Below are positions 61,914 to 64,000 of a DNA stretch of 64,000 nucleotides, piece after piece. Within the stretch, counting starts at the first letter, position 1. Every line of letters starts with the position of its first letter. This stretch comes from Bradyrhizobium sp. CCBAU 53340. Lineage in GTDB: Bacteria; Pseudomonadota; Alphaproteobacteria; Rhizobiales; Xanthobacteraceae. The stretch covers positions 4,402,001 through 4,466,000 of the forward strand of contig NZ_CP030055.1 of NCBI RefSeq assembly GCF_015291645.1, given 5' to 3'. The position numbers and the translations under genes are program-made. The notes under the pieces are model-generated. The model searched no databases and was not told the DNA's origin. It saw only the letters and a program-made list of their open reading frames with translations.

Positions 61914-62858
61914 CTACCCCGCCCTCGCCGCGCGCCGCAGCGCCTGCGGCGGCTGGCCGAAGGCGCGGATGAAGGCGCGGCGCATGCGCTCGGGATCGCC
62001 GAAGCCGGTCGTCTCCGCGACGCGCTCGATCGCCTCGCGCGAGGACTGCACGCGCTCGCGGGCGACCTCGATCCGCAGCCGCTCGATCGCCTTCGACGGC
62101 GTCGTGCCGGTCTCCGCGGCAAAGGCGCGCGCGAAATGCCGCGCGCTCATGCCGGCGCGATCGGCGAGGTCTTCAACGGTCAATCTCGTGTCGAGATTTT
62201 CGCGCGCCCAGGACAGCAGCCCACCGAAGCGGCCGTTCGGCGTCTTCAATTCCAACAGCGATGAGAACTGCGACTGGCCGCCGCTGCGGCGGTGATAGAG
62301 CACGAGCTGGCGCGCGGTCGTTTGCGCGACCTCCTCACCATGATCCTCGGTGACCATCGCGAGCGCGAGATCGATGCCGGCGGAGATGCCTGCCGACGTC
62401 CAGACATTGCCGTCGCGGGTGAAGATCTGGTCCGGCTCGAACTTCACCTTGGGATAGCGCGCGACGAATTCGCGCGTGCGGCCCCAATGCGTGGTGGCGC
62501 GGCGGCCGTCGAGCAGGCCGGCTTCGGCCAGCACATAGGCGCCCGAGCAGACGCTGGCGATCCGCACGCCGCGCTTGGCCAGCCGCTGCACGAAGGCGAG
62601 CGTGGTGGGACAGCGCGCCGGAGCCGACACGCCCGCGCCGCCCGCCACCACCAGCGTCGTGATCGCGTTCGCCGCTTTGAAATCGCGCGCCATCATCTCG
62701 ACGCCGGAGGACGAGCGCACAGCGCCCGCGTTCAGCGCCAGCACCCGTAGCGCAAGCGGCTTGCCGCTGGCGCGTGATGCGATCTCGAACACCGAGATGG
62801 GACCTGCAGCATCGAGCAATTGGAAATCTGGGAAGATCAGAATGCCGATCATGGTCAT
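61914..62858 (-). CDS. GlxA-family transcriptional regulator (DJ-1/PfpI plus AraC HTH)
   Basis: 314-residue regulator with an N-terminal DJ-1/PfpI-like domain (about 1-185; IGILIFPDFQLLDAAGPISVFE, IASVCSGAYVLAEAGLLDGRRATTHW, including the nucleophile-elbow cysteine) and a C-terminal AraC helix-turn-helix (about 215-305; NLDTRLTVEDLADRAGMSARHFARAFAAETGTTPSKAIERLR, then TTGFGDPERMRRAFIRAFGQPPQALRR). GlxA proteins use the PfpI-like domain for ligand sensing, not catalysis. It is divergent from a DJ-1/PfpI enzyme gene with 85 bases between, so it very likely controls that gene. Confidence 0.9.
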   Translation of the reverse strand: MTMIGILIFPDFQLLDAAGPISVFEIASRASGKPLALRVLALNAGAVRSSSGVEMMARDFKAANAITTLVVAGGAGVSAPARCPTTLAFVQRLAKRGVRIASVCSGAYVLAEAGLLDGRRATTHWGRTREFVARYPKVKFEPDQIFTRDGNVWTSAGISAGIDLALAMVTEDHGEEVAQTTARQLVLYHRRSGGQSQFSSLLELKTPNGRFGGLLSWARENLDTRLTVEDLADRAGMSARHFARAFAAETGTTPSKAIERLRIEVARERVQSSREAIERVAETTGFGDPERMRRAFIRAFGQPPQALRRAARAG

Positions 62859-62943
62859 GTCCGAAAGTGAGGGAAATACGCCATTTTGGACGGGATCGCA
62901 TCATGCCATCTTGCGCCCGTCAAGCCCTTCATTGGAGGTTCTC

Positions 62944-63630
62944 ATGCCGGCACCGCTCCAGATCGGTCTCCTGGTGTTCCCGCGCGTCACCCAGCTCGAC
63001 TTCACCGGGCCGCTGCAGGTGTTTTCGTCGGTCCCCGGTGCGACCGTGCACCTGATCTGGAAGACGCTCGATCCGGTGCCGAGCGATTCCGTGCTGATGC
63101 TGACGCCGACCATCACGTTCGCCGACTGCCCGCAACTGGATGTGATCTGCATTCCCGGCGGCTTCGGTACCGATGCCCTCCTCAACGACGAGGAGACGCT
63201 CGATTTCGTGCGCAAGCAGGCGACAAGCGCCAAATTCGTCACCTCGGTCTGCACGGGATCGCTGGTGCTGGGCGCGGCCGGCCTCCTGAAGGGCTACAAG
63301 GCCGCCACCCATTGGAGTGCGATGGACATGCTGACGCTGTTCGGTGCGACGGCGACGAAGACGCGCGTCTGCGTCGATCGCAACCGTGTCACCGGCGGCG
63401 GCGTCACCGCAGGAATAGATTTCGCGCTGACGCTGGTGTCGCTGCTGCTCGATCGCACCACCGCGGAGGCCATCCAGCTCCGTCTCGAATACAATCCCGC
63501 ACCGCCCTTCAACGCCGGCTCGCCGGAGACCGCGCCAGCCGAGGTGCTCGCGCTGATGAAGGAGCGCGTCGCGCCCTCGCAGGCCCGGCGCCTCGACGCC
63601 GCCAAGCGCGCTGCCGAGCGGATGATGTAG
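62944..63630 (+). CDS. DJ-1/PfpI family protein, isonitrile hydratase-like
   Basis: 228-residue protein. The N-terminus (LQIGLLVFPRVTQLDFTGPLQVFSSVPGATV), the catalytic Cys region TSVCTGSLVLGAAGLLKGYKAATHW and the total length match isonitrile hydratase (InhA) of Pseudomonas, which converts isonitriles to N-substituted formamides. Other DJ-1/PfpI members are glyoxalase-like or chaperones, so the activity is a family prediction. The gene has a good ribosome site (GGAGG) and is divergent from the GlxA regulator, typical of inducible detoxification pairs. Confidence 0.82.
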   Translation: MPAPLQIGLLVFPRVTQLDFTGPLQVFSSVPGATVHLIWKTLDPVPSDSVLMLTPTITFADCPQLDVICIPGGFGTDALLNDEETLDFVRKQATSAKFVTSVCTGSLVLGAAGLLKGYKAATHWSAMDMLTLFGATATKTRVCVDRNRVTGGGVTAGIDFALTLVSLLLDRTTAEAIQLRLEYNPAPPFNAGSPETAPAEVLALMKERVAPSQARRLDAAKRAAERMM

Positions 63631-63939
63631 CCCTCTCCTCTCGTGTCCCGGACGCGCTGCAGCATGCAACGCTGCTGCGCAGAGCCGGGACCCAGGAAGC
63701 CACACAGATCGCCGCAAAATAGGCCCCGGCTCTGCGGCGCACCGCACCGGACGATGCTTCGCATCGCCGGGGGCGCTGCGCCGCGTCCGGGGCGCAAGGC
63801 CGGAGCATTTGCGCACAGCTGCATCAACATCGTCATTGCGAACGCCGCGAAACGTAAGCGTTCCACCTTCGGTGGTGGAACTGAGGTTTTGGGGGACGAG
63901 TTATGTCCGCGCGAAACTCACCGCATCCGGAGCGCAATC
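63631..63939. other. Intergenic region with palindromic repeats
   Basis: About 310 bases. It contains inverted blocks CAGAGCCGGGACC (63679) and GGCCCCGGCTCTG (63723), a second GC-rich GATGC-TTC-GCATC hairpin (63753-63765), and GTTCCACC-TTC-GGTGG(T)GGAAC (63860-63881), a possible hairpin in the leader of the next gene. No other gene is seen. Confidence 0.6.
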
Positions 63940-64000
63940 ATGGAGCATCTCCACTACCCCAACGAAAGCACCGAGTATCGTACCGCGCGAAATGCGTTGC
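63940..64000 (+). CDS. DUF899 family protein (partial, 5' end only)
   Basis: Twenty codons from the ATG at 63940 are visible: MEHLHYPNESTEYRTARNAL. GGAG precedes by nine bases. The start pattern Y-P-N-E-S-x-E-Y-R-x-A-R-x-A-L matches DUF899 (thioredoxin-like) proteins, which are common in Rhizobiales with no established function. The frame is cut at the window edge, so the assignment rests on the first 20 residues only. Confidence 0.55.
   Translation, partial: MEHLHYPNESTEYRTARNAL

Overview
The window is chromosomal DNA from a high-GC alphaproteobacterium, most likely Bradyrhizobium or a close relative. The evidence is the order nifS-like/sufBCDS/sufT/sufA, the rne / amiC / mrcA / prfB neighbourhood, the accB-accC-aat-DUF2155 cluster, a DUF1236 protein behind an EcfG-type promoter, and small palindromic repeats of the type scattered through that genus. 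I found no rRNA, tRNA, insertion sequence, prophage or CRISPR array. About 57 protein genes are supported, nearly all intact.

Layout. 1-7.6 kb: end of a TfoX-domain gene, then a complete SUF iron-sulfur operon on the minus strand (IscS-type desulfurase, SufB, C, D, S, T and an A-type carrier) with an Irr-like box before sufB. 7.6-17 kb: OpgC-like acyltransferase divergent from a membrane LytTR regulator, a hydrolase, DUF1697, DUF1330, a glutathione S-transferase with a striking triple operator, anmK divergent from tyrS, an MFS permease, DoxX. 17-28 kb: a 28-residue membrane protein, a giant AsmA-like protein, a 1-Cys PrxQ with a histone-like tail, an M23 peptidase, an amino-acid binding protein, two DMT exporters flanking an unknown gene, and a 3-hydroxyisobutyrate dehydrogenase-like enzyme. 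28-37 kb: prfB with its programmed frameshift, PBP1a, amidase AmiC, and RNase E with a very histidine-rich insert. 37-48.8 kb: a XRE-cupin regulator divergent from an amidase/MFS/amino-acid oxidoreductase operon, an MmyB-type regulator divergent from an SDR, DctA, BioY, an aminotransferase and a BepA-like protease. 48.9-58.4 kb: DsbA-like protein, DUF1236, aroQ-accB-accC, a three-gene phosphorelay, aat, DUF2155. 58.6-64 kb: a Gly-Gly-leader-like micropeptide behind a perfect CRP-type palindrome, a BASS transporter, an AmpR-like regulator divergent from a class A beta-lactamase, a GlxA regulator divergent from an isonitrile hydratase-like protein, and the start of a DUF899 gene.

How the genes work together. 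Cell-envelope functions recur: PBP1a, AmiC, an M23 peptidase, AnmK (anhydromuropeptide salvage) and an inducible-type beta-lactamase could form one muropeptide economy, though they are not one operon. The suf operon supplies Fe-S clusters under probable iron control. accBC and aroQ are core biosynthesis; the phosphorelay between accC and aat looks like an insertion into this housekeeping block. The most novel-looking items are the CRP-box-controlled GG peptide, the three ATGCA-NN-TGCAT operators on the GST promoter, the histidine-rich insert in RNase E, the 1-Cys PrxQ with a basic tail, and the three-component relay.
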